A stretch of DNA of 64,000 bases from Tretioscincus oriximinensis (taxonomy: Eukaryota > Chordata > Lepidosauria > Squamata > Gymnophthalmidae). This document shows, one piece after another, positions 1-10,857 of this stretch. The stretch's first letter is position 1. Every line of letters begins with the position of its first letter. The position numbers were made by a program, and so were the translations under genes. Under the pieces are notes generated by a model. The model was given only the letters and a program-made list of their open reading frames with translations. It did not search any database and was not told where the DNA came from. The DNA lies in assembly GCA_022410635.1 (NCBI GenBank), contig JAJVDF010000254.1, positions 484,263 to 548,262 on the forward strand. Reading direction: 5' to 3'.

Positions 1-245
1 CAAAGTTAAGTGCCCTTTGTTTGGCTATCCTGGGATCTTCAGATATAGGATGGGGTATAAGTACAAATAAATTCAATTTAACTCAGTCAATCTAAAGGAA
101 TATCTAAGGGAAGGCCTTCTCCCATCTCAACTTTCCTGTGCTTTAAGATCCTCCTGGTTGTACCACCCCTCTCAATAGCAAAGGGAGTGGGAAGCTGGGG
201 CAGGACCTTCTCAGTGGTTGCCCCCAGACTATGGACAGGGGAAGG
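1..245 (+). repeat. L2 LINE 3' end fragments
   Basis: Positions 1-75 carry the L2-type tail (cctgggatcttcagatatagg, then ggggtataagtacaaataaa). Positions 84-245 repeat the degraded coding end seen intact at 43736-44560 (ctaaaggaaggccttctccc, cagtggttgcccccagactatgg). Both are in sense orientation. The coding frame is lost. Confidence 0.75.
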
Positions 246-1130
246 GAGGGGGAGGCATAGGAAAACAGGGGAAAGCGAGGGGGACTCAAGCTTGGGTTGG
301 GATGGGATAATGTGGGGTGATCTGAGGGGTGGTGCCAGAGGACCATTCAATTTCATAATGTGATTGAGCTTATTCCCCTTGTATAATATAAAATAGCCCA
401 ATAGTGGCTGAGTACATATAGTTCAGCATCTGTGTGGATCAGCTGAGGGTGCTGAGAGCTGTAGACAACTGTGTGTATTAGGTGCTTGAAGGATTGGACC
501 GCTGAATTTTCTTTGAGACTTGGAACAGCTCACTGAATGGGAACTGCTTCAGACAGGTAAGTGGAAGCCCACCATTGACCTTAGTTAACAAGTCTCTACA
601 TTCAGTTGCAATGCAAATTGCTTGGGTCACTGCATTTCTGCACTCATCAAATCAGTTCAGCACATCTCTACCTGAAATGAGTGCAACTAGAACTTTCTTC
701 CCTCTCTCTCCAAGTCTGCAGAAGTACGGAGGGCAGGAGAGACTTCCAATCAAAGCTTTCAACTAGGGTGGAAATAATATGCATGGTAGCCAGAGGGTTC
801 AGAGCTGTCTCTGCTGTTGAATAGCTTGCCTGCCTGGTTTCCCCTCTCTCTTCTTACCAGTCCTGTTTTGCACATCTGCCCTTTCATTTCTCTCTTGAGT
901 TCTCCACCCCACTCCTTCTTTTTGACAGTTCTTCACTCCCTCTGTCTCCAGAGCATTAGGACAGAGTCCCTCTGTGTATTGATGGCATTCTAGCAATCAT
1001 AATCAGGATTGGTGTCTTCGAGGTTTTTGCACAAACACTTGGAAAAAAAGCAGAAAAGCTTTTCAGACTTCACAGTAGTTTTTCAGATCATGAGTCAATG
1101 TGGTTGGTTTCCAGCCATGCCCTTGTTCAC
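246..1130. other. Intronic stretch without recognised features
   Basis: I see no exon, tandem repeat or repeat family that recurs in the window. Open frames here are short and lack any recognisable composition. Confidence 0.5.
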
Positions 1131-1215
1131 ATTGAGCCTTATTCTGGGCTATATCTCATTACAGAATTGGCCATCCACCTGCCACTGTAAACTATGGGAG
1201 GCCCCAGATATCTCT
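1131..1215 (+). repeat. Half copy of the fold-back MITE family
   Basis: Carries cattgagccttattctgggc followed by catccacctgcc and actatgggaggcccc. This is the left arm of the palindromic element seen whole at 55764-55914. Confidence 0.6.
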
Positions 1216-2029
1216 CAAAACAAAGGCTAAGGCAGAAAATGGCCTTGTCCTTGCCAAAGCTCATGCTGAGGATGGTTGAAGATGGGACAAAACAGAAGGT
1301 AAGTTTGGGAGGAATGTTCTCTCTTGGGCAGTCTCCAGTTGCATCCCTTGTGTCCACAAACACAAAGTTTTTTTGGAGAGTCCTAGGTACTATTGGCCCA
1401 TCTTTGTAGCAAAGAGAACCAACAGATGTAGCTCTGTCTGGAGATTTGCTCTGCAAAGACAGGCAGGTGCTGTTCCTCCCCAAATGAATCTCCGATCACT
1501 GTTTCGTGTCTAACGCAATGGAAACTGGCACTTGGCTCTCTCGTCTCATTTATGGAGCTGGACGAGTGAGAGCCAGCCAGAAAGAGAACCTGGGTGCCAG
1601 ATGGCAGTTTTTGAACTGGAAAAAAAAACACACAAAGCTCTTGGCTTGGTTTGACTCCTCCCTTGAAAGAGAAAACTGGCAAGGACTTCATCTGGGAAGC
1701 TCTGCTCAGGTCAAAGGCTTGGACAAACAAAGCTTGCTGGGTTGTGGAGGGAAAGAGGAGTCGTATGTGATTTGCGTACAATGTATTTGATTGATCAATC
1801 TCACATGTGTTCCCGCTGTCCCTCCTCTCAAATGCTATTGGATTGTGTGCTGTCAATATTGGATTCCTCTGACTCTCTCCCTGGCAGTTTCTCAGCATTC
1901 CTGCAATGACCGTAGAAACTGATTTGATACTGGGATGTCCCGGAAAACCGATAATCTGTTCTTCTCACAAATAGTATTTCAAGCAGAAGAAGGCAAAATC
2001 CTCACNTGTTCTCAACTCTTGGATTTGGG
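1216..2029. other. Unassigned intronic sequence, part of a degenerate DNA element at its right end
   Basis: Contains a 171-codon minus-strand open frame (1383-1898) with no recognisable domain and no splice context. Positions about 1835-1955 (ctgtcaatattggattcctc, ctggcagtttctc, gaaaaccgataatc) recur at 3810-3940 and 41175-41290 as part of a dispersed DNA element. Confidence 0.45.
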
Positions 2030-2135
2030 ACATGTCATCCAAATGCCAGTGTCCCTGCCGTAGTATACACTGGCATGTGGATGAAGCAACTGGGGCCTGT
2101 CTTAGTCTACACAGGCCCACCAACTGCATTGGGGC
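2030..2135. repeat. Fold-back MITE fragment
   Basis: Central part of the palindromic family: gtagtatacactggcatgtgg, then ggggcctgtcttagtctac. The two arms are complementary across a short centre. Confidence 0.6.
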
Positions 2136-2403
2136 AGTCCCAAACAAGAAGGAAATACCATCATCTGTTCTTGACTTCCCACAAATGGTATTTCAGGAAG
2201 ATCTATTTGTAACCTAAACTAGGTGGAAATTTTGGCCACCTAGATGAGGGTATGCTGTGCCGTATCTCCCATACTGAGGCTGTATCCACACAGTACTTGT
2301 TTATTCTGGAATTTCCCAATAATCTGTTTATGGTTTTAATGCACCTCATTCATACCTTCACACTATATTAGAATAATCATCATAGTTGATTTCAGAGAAA
2401 TAG

Positions 2404-2514
2404 CCATGTTAGTTCAGAAGGTCCACCAAGGGGGCTAGTAGCACTTTGAGACTAAAAAGAGAAAGGTAGGAGGCCTGAGCTTTTGTAGACATGTCAACTT
2501 CTTCAGATGCACCC
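2404..2514 (+). repeat. Interspersed repeat ending in CTTCTTCAGAT
   Basis: Shows agtagcactttgagactaa, then gagcttttgtagacatgtc and aacttcttcagatgc. The same order recurs at least ten times in the window (7415, 7800, 28315, 30450, 37665, 38060, 46755, 46972, 47548, 58066). It resembles a reptile-wide hAT-like repeat, but I cannot name it. Confidence 0.65.
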
Positions 2515-2529
2515 AAAGGTTATATGAGC

Positions 2530-2730
2530 CTCTCACCAAGGGTGGCTCATATAGCTTTTCTTGCTTTCTCCACAACAGATACCCTGTGAAGTAGGTGGGG
2601 CAGAGAGAGTTCTAAAGAACTGTGGCAGGCCCAAGGTCACCCAGTTGGCTTCATGGTGTAGTATGGAATCGAACTGGGAGACAAGTTGGTAAGAATCCAA
2701 CTCTCTAACCATTACACGAAACTGATGTTA
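2530..2730 (-). repeat. tRNA-derived SINE (family 1), antisense
   Basis: The complement of cgaactgggagacaagttgg and aaccattacacgaaactg gives A- and B-box-like tRNA promoter sequence. The body (aaagaactgtggcaggccc, aaggtcacccagttggc) matches sense copies at 38620 and 55975. Confidence 0.7.
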
Positions 2731-2764
2731 ATTCTGGAGTTCTGTCATTGTGCTACCTCCTTAC

Positions 2765-3350
2765 TAGGGTTGCCATATTTTGGCAGCCCAAAACCGGGAC
2801 GGGGGTGGGGCGGGGGTGCATGCGTGCGCGCGCATGCACACATACGGACGTTTATAGCGAGACAGGCAAAACCTCTCTTCTGCCTGTCTCACCAGAAGCG
2901 TCCGTGTGTGTGTGTGCGCGCGCGCATGTAACTGCTCCTTCGCTGGATGCGGGGTTTCGCCCTGCTCTCAGGCAAGCGCACCNCCAACTCGCCTGCAGCG
3001 GAGCAAAAATGCTTGGGTTTGTGACAGGAGAACAGAGCTGCCCTCCTGTCACAAACCCAGGCGTTTCTCCTCTGCTAGAGGCGAGTTGACAGCGCGCTTG
3101 CCTGAGAGCAGGGTGAAACCCCGCCTCCAGCAAAGGAGCAGCTATGGCAGAAGACCCCGGAAAGCGTTGCAGGGCTGCAGCCGTCAGCTCTGACAGCTGC
3201 TTTTCCTTTAAAATCCTGGATTTTTACATTCCCTGATGCAGCATCGGGGAATGTAAAAAGCCGGGATTTTGCCTTAAAACCCGGAGGGGACTATATTTTA
3301 GTCTCCCAAACCGGGATTGTCCCGGTTTACCGGGACGTATGGCAACCCTA
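2765..3350. mobile_element. Non-autonomous hAT-type transposon with a large internal palindrome
   Basis: Termini are TAGGGTTGCCA at the left and TGGCAACCCTA at the right, perfect inverted repeats. They are flanked by 8-bp direct repeats CTCCTTAC (2757-2764) and CTCCTGAC (3351-3358) with one mismatch, the hAT hallmark. Inner terminal sequence alternates CCGGGAC/GTCCCGG motifs. The middle (about 2930-3150) folds back on itself around 3035. No transposase frame is present. It lies in the intron downstream of the GPS exon. Confidence 0.85.
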
Positions 3351-3399
3351 CTCCTGACACAAGAGATTTTACCTTCACATGACCCACAATCTGGTTTCT

Positions 3400-3760
3400 C
3401 AAAATGAAGTCCAGTATACAAAAAAATGTATGAATATATAATCAGTGAGATTGCTACTGATATTTCCAATTAAGATTAATAATTTAGATAATATGCAGAA
3501 GTGGTGAGAACGTAAACAGAAATGGTTGGCAGTAAAAAATTATATAGAAGGCAGATTAAGGAGTGAAACTTTGAAATTAAAATTGATATTAACTTTTTAC
3601 ACATAAATCCGAACTGCCATAATAGATAAAGAATTATGTATGATTCAGTGGGCGGGTGTGTGTGNATAAAAATGGAAAAAAATGTTTGGGACATTTTAAA
3701 TGTAATATGTATTTTGTATGTACAAGAAAATTTTAAAATAAAATATTCCGAACAGCAAAA
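3400..3760 (+). repeat. L1-like LINE 3' coding-end fragment
   Basis: Positions 3425-3600 parallel 32475-32645 (gaatatataatcagtgagatt; gtaaacagaaatgg; ggagtgaaact), the last part of an L1-like ORF2 and its 3' region. Stops are frequent. Confidence 0.55.
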
Positions 3761-3799
3761 AAGAACAGAAAAAAGGAAGTCCAGTAGGCCTTCCTCCGA

Positions 3800-4040
3800 A
3801 ATGCTCCTGTCAATATTTGATTCCGCCATCTTTACTCTTGCAATGTCTCATTAAAATTGTCCACACATCAGGCCCTTCCTGCAATCACCTTTGTATGCCT
3901 AGTCAATGGTGGGTTTTCTCCGAAAACCGATAATCCAGTTTATCGGCTTTAAAATCTCGTAACAACCTAGTGAGGCAAATGCAACAGAAATTCAACTTCC
4001 AAGCAGCTCACTGGTGCTGTCTGGATGCAGCCTCAGTTAA
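3800..4040. mobile_element. Degenerate DNA element, empty-site copy
   Basis: Contains gtccacacatcaggccc, gaaaaccgataatccag, and ctagtgaggcaaatgcaac, ending tgtctggatgcagcc. It aligns to 41215-41850 except for a 425 bp insertion there, so it serves as the pre-insertion reference. Confidence 0.6.
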
Positions 4041-4780
4041 GAGTGGAATAATTATAGTGTTCCAATCAGAAGTAAGACAACGTCCCTTGCCTATCTCCTT
4101 CCATGTTCTTTTCTGTTGACTTTTAATTCCATTTTTACTATCCTCCCCCCATTCCGGTGAGATAATTCTGGGCTCCTTAATGGATAAGTGCTCTTGCTTC
4201 CTGAAAGCCGTGTGTTTGGAGAACGTAAAGTCCCCTTTCTCAAATGTTTTCATCTTAGAAGGCTATTTCCACATAATTATAGTAAATAAACCCGACCCAG
4301 AGAGGCATCTTAATGTGGCACTATTCATTAACAATTACTATCGCCTCATCTCTATTAAAGGAGCCCCATGGGAGTTGCAGAGCAATTTGTGTTTGGTAAA
4401 CTGCTCGCCTTCCTCTCCCAGGCTTCAAAAAGCTACAGCACAGCGCACTGCTAATAAGGAGGGAGACGCCATTGCGGTGACTAGAATATCCACTAAAGAT
4501 GCCCCCTTCTTTCATCAGCAAGGCAAAGAGACCACATCAAGGGGAAATAAAGGGTGGGTGGGGGGACTTCCTCATAAGCACCAGCTAGGCGCTTTTTCAG
4601 AGGTTTACTCTGATCTGTTGGTGATGGGGAATGCTGCCTGCCATTTGCATTTGCCTGGCCAGAAGCATTACTGACCAGATATTCTGAGGCCCAAACTGGG
4701 GTAATTAATATTCATGCTCATTTGCATATCCCTGAATATGCAAACTATCCACCAACATGCATACCCCTCCAAAATCCCCG
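4041..4780. other. Single-copy-looking intronic block, candidate conserved non-coding element
   Basis: No repeat family from elsewhere in the window occurs here. It is rich in homeodomain/POU-like words: cattaacaattac, ggtaattaatattcatgc, catttgcatatcc and aatatgcaaac (4700-4750). A 164-codon plus-strand open frame (4180-4674) has no recognisable domain, and I do not call it a gene. Confidence 0.35.
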
Positions 4781-5180
4781 CCTCAAAAATCTGCAAAGCC
4801 CGTGGGAATTTTTTAAAGTGTGCGAGAATTTTTAAAGTGTATGAGATTTTTTTGAAGTTTGTGCAAAAATTACATTTTTTAATTTTTTTTACTGCGGGGT
4901 GGGGTGGGGGGGTGGGGGTGTCGAGCTGGCCCCAGTTGCCAGAGCCCACTAGTGGTGGTGCGGTGGATAATGTTTTATTTAAAAAAATCATTTTTAATTT
5001 TTTTTNAAAAAAATTATATTNCTCAGCAAAAAATGGGGAAATGGTGCCCCCTCCGGGAGGGCGGGGTAGAAAACCCAAAACTGGCTCCCCCCCCTCAGAA
5101 AAGAGGGGTCATCTGGTCAGCCTACTGTGGATATAACCTAGGAGCAGGAGTCCTTACGCTACCTGCCCAGTTGCCTCCCC
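4781..5180. other. AT-rich and G-rich unassigned sequence
   Basis: Runs of T and A alternate with G-rich ggggtggggtgggggggtggg near 4897-4918. It could be an old DNA transposon but no termini are visible. Confidence 0.3.
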
Positions 5181-5214
5181 CTTTGCCACGATTGGGCAAC
5201 AGTAATGTTTTTCA

Positions 5215-5665
5215 TCCAATCACAATGAAGGAAGGGGACACCGGGCAAACAGAACACAGCTGTACCCAGAGGGATCAGCATTGTTCTCATTGGCATATGA
5301 AAAGACTAGAAACAATGGCATGAAACTGCAAGGAAGGAGATATAGATGAGACATCAGAAAAAAACTTTCTGACAGAAAGGGTGATAAACCAGTGGAGTAC
5401 GTTGGCACAGTAGGGGGTGAGTTCTTTGCTGGAAGTCTTCCAACAGAGNCTGGGCAGCCATACTTTGGTTTAATATGCTAATCTGGTTTTAATATGTTGG
5501 CCTTTTTATTGTTAACTGACCTGAGACCTTCAAGTACATGGCAGTATAGAAGTGAAAATAAATAAATAAATCCCCTCCTGGATAGTTTAGTGAATTAGAA
5601 TTAAGCAGGGGGTTGGACCTGATGACCCTAGAGGTCCTTTCCAATTCCATGATTCTGTGAACATT
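5215..5665 (+). repeat. CR1 LINE 3' end interrupted by an L2 tail
   Basis: CR1 coding end and 3' region (gatcagcattgttctcattgg, gtgataaaccagtgg, gctggaagtcttcc) run to about 5450. An L2-type tail with (AAAT)n occupies 5460-5572. The CR1 terminus then resumes (gggttggacctgatgaccc, ccatgattctgtg). Confidence 0.75.
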
Positions 5666-6030
5666 CCACTTTTGTGGTAACCCTAGATTAGGATTATCAT
5701 AACAAAACAGGGAAATGGGTGTGGAAAAGTGATATTTCTTCCTGATACTGAAGGCATTATAAATTGTACCTGCCAAATGATGCTCTTTCATAGTTCTTCT
5801 TTCATAGATTAGGGTTTCCACAAAGAACTGGTTTGGGGTTTTCCAGCTTTTGGGGGTGTAGAAAAGATTTGGTTTTTTTCCACCACTTGCTACAGAATTA
5901 TAAGCTGCTCCTGGTAAAAGCTTTTTTTTCCATACCCANTAAAGCTGCAAAATGTCTGTTCCCATTTTTTGCGCTTAACCCTTCCATATGTGCCAACACG
6001 CATTTTACCATAGCTTTTGACTGTGGCAAC
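5666..6030. other. Unassigned intronic sequence
   Basis: No recurring family or exon found. Homopolymer T runs near 5850-5930. Confidence 0.4.
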
Positions 6031-6275
6031 AGCATCCCCGCAGACACTATTGATTTTGTCAATTTATTTTACCTTTTTTGTATTGATTTAATTGTGAACT
6101 GCTCTGAGACCTCCAAGTATGAATAAATAAATACATGTGTTTATATGCTGTTGTTGTTGTTGTTGTTATTTGTATTTCTATACCGCCTTATACCCAGAGG
6201 CCTCAGGGTGGTTATAAAAATAAGATACACAATTAGCATATTAAACACAACAGTGCCTGAAAGTTGGGATGGGAG
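6031..6275. repeat. L2-type tails in opposite orientations with a (TGT)n tract
   Basis: A sense tail ends at 6140 (gagacctccaagtatgaataaataaat). After a (TTG)n run at 6148-6170 comes an antisense tail (taccgccttatacccagagg). Confidence 0.6.
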
Positions 6276-6279
6276 ATAA

Positions 6280-6910
6280 TTTTCTGAATGTATCTGGTGC
6301 CTGTCATTAGTCTACACTAGCATGTGGCTCCAATTCTTAGAAATAGCACAGAATAAGGCTCCATGGGGACTGGCTTTAGAATTCTGTGACATTCAAACTA
6401 CGTACAATTCTAGAACACTATGCACAATTCTAGTATTAGAAAGGATATTGCGGAACTGGAGAAGGTGAAAAAAAGGACCATGAGAATGGAGCATCGCTCT
6501 TATGAAATCAGCCTGCAGTGTCTAGGCCTCTTCAGCCCTGAAAGTTGGTGGTTAAGAGGTCAACTAATTGATGTCTATAAAATCATGCATGGGATGGATA
6601 GGGTGAATAGAGAAAAATATTTTCTCTATCATAAATCCTAGGACTAGAGGACACCTCTTGAAGCTGTTAAGAAGAGTGAGGAAAGACAAGGGAAAGTATT
6701 TTTTCACCCAGTAGGTCACTGACCTATTTGGGGCCTGCCATAGTCTACACTAGCATGTGGATGGCAAGTTCCTATCCAAGAGTTGAGAACAGGTGAGAGT
6801 TTTTCCTTAGACTTGAGATGCCCAGGGGCAATTGTGGGCCACAGGGTGAGCCAGAAGGCTGGACTGGATGGGCTCTGGCCCCATTCAGCTGGGCTCTTCT
6901 TATGATAAAC
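6280..6910 (+). repeat. CR1 LINE (TTCTTATG-tail type) 3' end with a fold-back MITE piece
   Basis: CR1 coding remnants (atattgcggaactggagaagg, tgtctaggcctcttcagcc, aatagagaaaaatattttctc) lead into the 3' region (cagaaggctggactggatggg, gggctcttcttatg). Fold-back MITE words flank it at 6290-6330 and 6722-6780 (ggggcctgccatagtctac). Confidence 0.7.
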
Positions 6911-7345
6911 AACTCAGACATTCTATGCTACGATGCAATTCTCAGCTTTACAAAAGGGATAAAAATACATTTTTCAAAGAACATCTAAATGAAAAATTGG
7001 ATGCAAATCTGAGAATCTCATTGTCTATATTTAGAAATGCATTTACAAATAAGTAAATAAATATTTAAATACATGTGGAAACAGCACAGACTGCATTTCT
7101 TGGCACAAATGGACTATGAACCAGAAATGGATTGGTTTAACCAGCTCTGTTTATGATTGATCATATNTCTGGGGAGCTATGATTGATCGAGAGACCCCAG
7201 CCAAGAAGAATGCTGGTGGGGAATAGAAGCCGTCATAAAATGGGGAGGAAAACATAAGGCAAAGTTCATGACAGGCAGAGAAATAAACCCCAGCTTGTTT
7301 TATTTCTGAAAAATAATTTTTGATTTTAAAATAATAATTAGAACC
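6911..7345. other. Unassigned intronic sequence
   Basis: No exon, and no family that recurs elsewhere in the window. Confidence 0.4.
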
Positions 7346-7412
7346 AATAACACAGAACCATAGAGTTGGGAGGGACTTTCAGGTTCATGGAGTTCAACCA
7401 CTGGGTCCAGAG
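7346..7412 (-). repeat. CR1 terminus (ATTCTATG type), antisense
   Basis: Shows accatagagttgggaggg and ttcatggagttcaacc, the reverse complement of the CR1 3' end. Confidence 0.6.
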
Positions 7413-7609
7413 GATATAGCAAGGGGATCTCATAGAACCTTGGAGATTAACAAGAAAAGGATAGATAGGAGGAGTGTTCATGGACAAGTCTATTTCTTCA
7501 CATAGACAGAAAGACAGATAGATATTCTACCAAGGAGATCTTGTAGTGACTTAATGGTTAAAAAGAAAAAGGTCAGTATTAACTTTCCTGGACTAGTTGA
7601 CTTCTTCAA

Positions 7610-7658
<49 letters not shown>

Positions 7659-7660
7659 AG
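7413..7660 (+). repeat. CTTCAGAT-ended repeat copies running into a (GATA)n microsatellite
   Basis: Two adjacent copies of the repeat (ggggatctcatagaaccttgg; gatcttgtagtgacttaatgg) end in tctatttcttcacatagac and gacttcttcaaatagatag. The second continues as about 12 GATA units at 7606-7656. Confidence 0.75.
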
Positions 7661-7795
7661 GATGAACGGATGGATAGATGGTTGGTTGGATGGATAGAGC
7701 TAGATTGAGAGCTAGTGAGCTAGCTGGCTAGCTAGCTAGATAGGTCGGTAGGTAGTTAGGTAGGTAGGAAGAGTCAATGAGAGATAGCTAAACAG
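7661..7795 (+). repeat. Degenerate GGAT/GCTA/GGTA tetranucleotide tract
   Basis: Imperfect tetramers (ggatggatag, gctagctagctagatagg, aggtaggtaggaag) extend the GATA array and shade into unique sequence. Confidence 0.7.
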
Positions 7796-7799
7796 ATAG

Positions 7800-8120
7800 A
7801 CAGGCTCAAGCAANAGAGTCTCATAGCACCTTAGACTTTAAAAATAGGGTATCTGAAAAAGTAGACGTGTCTATGAAAGTTCATGCTGCCTATACTATTT
7901 TTTCTTATCCTTTAAAGTGTTACAAGATTTCCTTCTGGACTCAGACTAATGGAAATATTTATTTGTAAAGAAACAGACAGCATGATCTTTTTGATACAAG
8001 AGGACTTCAGATGGATGGATGGATGGATGGATAAATGGATAGATGATAGGAACAAGGAGCAAGGAACTAACAAGAAAAAGGGAGGTAGTGTGAGCTTTTT
8101 CTAACCAAGGCTAGTTCTTC
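7800..8120 (+). repeat. More copies of the CTTCAGAT-ended repeat, with a (GGAT)n tract
   Basis: agtctcatagcaccttagac is followed by gtagacgtgtctatgaaag; (GGAT)n lies at 8010-8045; then gtgtgagctttttctaacc and agttcttcagatactc. Confidence 0.6.
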
Positions 8121-8214
8121 AGATACTCTATAACTTTTTGCCATTTCGGTCTTCACTTCTAATTTAAGCCCTTTTATTTGATTCTTTTCTCCTTTATCAA
8201 ACCGAATATCCTGG

Positions 8215-8510
8215 AAAGCACTGGGATGGGGCAAGAGGCAACATTCCTCTTTCACCAATTTCAGGTGAAAGATCTGCATTCTTCCATTCAAAATGCCCAG
8301 TTGCAACTGGTGGGATAGATGTCTTGATTCTGCTTCTAGGATGGAGCAGGATTCTGGAAATGCCATTTGCAGGGAGTTGAGAACAGGGGAAGGTTTCACC
8401 TTCTTCCACAAGATGCCCAGGTGCAATCGATGGGCCACTGCATCTGGACTAGATGGGCTCAGGCCCTATTCAGCAGNGCTCCTTGTATGTTCTTATGTTA
8501 TTCTGGATTA
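8215..8510 (+). repeat. CR1 (TTCTTATG type) 3' terminus
   Basis: Shows ggagcaggattctggaaatgcc, ttgcagggagttgagaacagg, ctggactagatgggctcagg, ending ttgtatgttcttatgtt. Confidence 0.75.
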
Positions 8511-9174
8511 TATGTTGGAATACTGTCTGCTACCTGCGCGCTAGTGGATGGCACAATGTCTATAACAGGATGTGATTCAGAATACAGCTCAGCATCCTCT
8601 TGGGCTACAACTTCTATCATTTTCAATGAGCAGAGGAGTTGGATGTAAACACAGGGAGATATCAGCTTGGCAAAGTCTGACCTGCCTCTTGGCTTCCAGC
8701 ACTTCCATAGGGAAGCAGCTTACAAAGCAGCCTCCGTCAGCTCACATCCTCTCTTAACTCTGACCCACACTGCCAAAATTGTCATGTCTAAAGGTGGCTG
8801 CTGGGGTGAAATTGCCAGAGGGAGGAAAAATTAACAAGGCCTGAATGAAGTCAATGTGGTCTGACAAGCTGACAGCCTACTGAGCTAATTACAACTGGGG
8901 TGCATTAATCAATGGAGAGGGAAGCAGAGAGTAAACCAAAAGGAACAGCAATATTCTTTGCAGAGATGGATAATGGCAGCACGCTTGGGGCAAGAGGTTT
9001 TCAATCAGCCGACTGGTTGTGCAACTATAACAATATTCGGAAAAAGAACAGGTGNAGGAGGTGGGTCTGCAGCTTTGCAAGCAATGTACCCATCAGATAT
9101 TCCAAGGGAAACGTCACAAGTGGGGGGGGGGGGGAGAGGNAAAGATGAATATCCCTGGGATGGACCTGAATTTT
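8511..9174. other. Unassigned intronic sequence
   Basis: No recurring repeat recognised. A poly-G run at 9120-9134 adjoins an ambiguous base. Confidence 0.4.
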
Positions 9175-9179
9175 GCACC

Positions 9180-9750
9180 ATTTCACTAATCCCCTGTCCC
9201 CATTGAGCCTTCTTCTGGGCTATATCTCCAAATTAGTGGAAAGCTGCAAAAATGCAGGCATGGGAAAGCAAGGGTTGGAGATGGGAGCTGTCGGTACGCC
9301 AAGTGGCAGAGGGTGGGCTGCCCTGGTGCTATGGGTAGAAGGTGGGTTGCTTCAGTGTTTTTCAGCAGTGGCTGGCCACCAGGGTGCTATAGTTGTCATC
9401 CAAAGCACAGAGTCCAAAGTTCCAAGCTTTGTCATTGGTCCACAAAGATCAATGGCAGACTTTGGAATGTTATGTTCTCTTAGTACATAAGAGAACATGC
9501 TGGGGCCATTTAGTCCAGCATTCTGTCTCACACAGTAGCCCATCAATTGCACCTGGCCAGTCTGGAACAGAAGAAGGCAAAATCTTCACCTGCAAATGGT
9601 ATTTCAGAGATAGCAGCTTGCCATCTGCATGCTAGTGTAGAATATGGCAGCTCCCAATGAGGCCTACCACAGCCTAAACTTGCATGTGGATGGGCAAGCT
9701 GTGTAGTGAGATATAGCCCTGAAGAAGACTCAGTGGGGACAGGATCTTAC
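9180..9750. repeat. Fold-back MITE split by other repeats
   Basis: The left arm (cattgagccttcttctgggc) starts at 9200 and the right arm (gatatagccctgaagaagac, tcagtgggg) ends at 9741. Between them lie a composite-repeat piece (9410-9475, ccaaagttccaagctttgtc) and an antisense CR1 end (9485-9625, agtacataagagaacatgc). Confidence 0.6.
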
Positions 9751-10345
9751 GCTGATCTTCATTCTTCCATTCATCACATTTTTATCCCATCCTTTAATCT
9801 AAAAAGGTTCACAGCCACTTACAATGTGTAATGCTAGATAATTTGGAGACTACAGGCATTCAATCAAAATGGACACAACANGGAAAGAAAAGGAGATGGA
9901 GACGGAAGGGAAAGCACTGAGGGGAAGCAGAGCTCTTTCTGTGTTCTATTTTAATAGGTCCATCACTGACCCAAGGGCTATTAGACCAACCCAGGGAAAT
10001 GGGGTAGTGTAGCATGGGGACCAGAGAAGTTGCCAGGATTTATTGTGGAATGGATGGGCCGTCTTCTTCTTATAGACACGGATGGGCCGTCTTCTCCTAA
10101 GCCAACTGAACCACTCCAGCCTGCTCCAGGCAATATGATCTGGTCCATCTCCCATTAGAGCCCACAAGTGCCAAAATCCCTTATGGTCACCTTTTTGGGT
10201 TTATATGGAAAGCGGCCACTTACCAGCATTGTTTGGTGTTATTTATTTGGCATTTTAAGAAATGGAAATAGAATTCCAGAATAGCAGATCTAATTAAAAA
10301 CAAACAGCCCTTCAGAGGTATTAATAATGCGCCTGGAATGTTTTA
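9751..10345. other. Unassigned intronic sequence
   Basis: A faint antisense L2-like tail at 9775-9830. An 18-bp word (gatgggccgtcttcttct or close to it) occurs twice at 10052 and 10081. Nothing else recognised. Confidence 0.35.
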
Positions 10346-10857
10346 ATGTGCAAAGCTCTACTGCAGCTTGAACACCCCCTGTTTATTTTTCAGTGCACCA
10401 TCTGTCTGTACTTCTCTGACAGTCTTATGCCATTTGCAATATCCTCGAGTTTGGGATGGAGGAAGCACACCCTGAAGAACAAAGCAGGGCTTGACAACTT
10501 TTCTAGCAAACTCACACAAATTCTGCCTAATTGGTACAGGATACCAGTACAGTTATCACGCTTCTTCCCAAATATAGATGGGAACTACTGGCCTGGTTGT
10601 GGACAGAAGAGAGGATTCAACCATGTGCTATGGGAGTGTGAAAAAGTGCAGGAGTTTTGGAGGAAAATAGAAAAAGAAATAAAAATGATGATGACCACTA
10701 AGATAACAACGACAAACAGAATGGGAGTATTATGTTGCTGAAGAAATCTCATTTTTCTTCCCACTTTTAGATACTGTTTTATACTGCTTTTAACTTGCCG
10801 ATTTTGTTGTTTTATGGTTGGCCGCACTGAGGCCTTCGGGTATAGGGCAGGGTATAA
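10346..10857 (+). repeat. L1-like ORF2 C-terminal remnant followed by an L2-type tail
   Basis: The 10346-10741 frame contains NYWPGCGQK and HVLWECEKVQEFWRKIEKEI, the cysteine/tryptophan end of an L1 ORF2, out of any host-gene context. Positions 10765-10860 carry the tail (cactgaggccttcgggtatagg). Confidence 0.7.

Noticed and set aside
1383..1898. 171-codon minus-strand frame
   Set aside because: No domain, no splice context, and its right end overlaps a dispersed DNA element.
4180..4674. 164-codon plus-strand frame
   Set aside because: No recognisable motif; more likely non-coding single-copy sequence.
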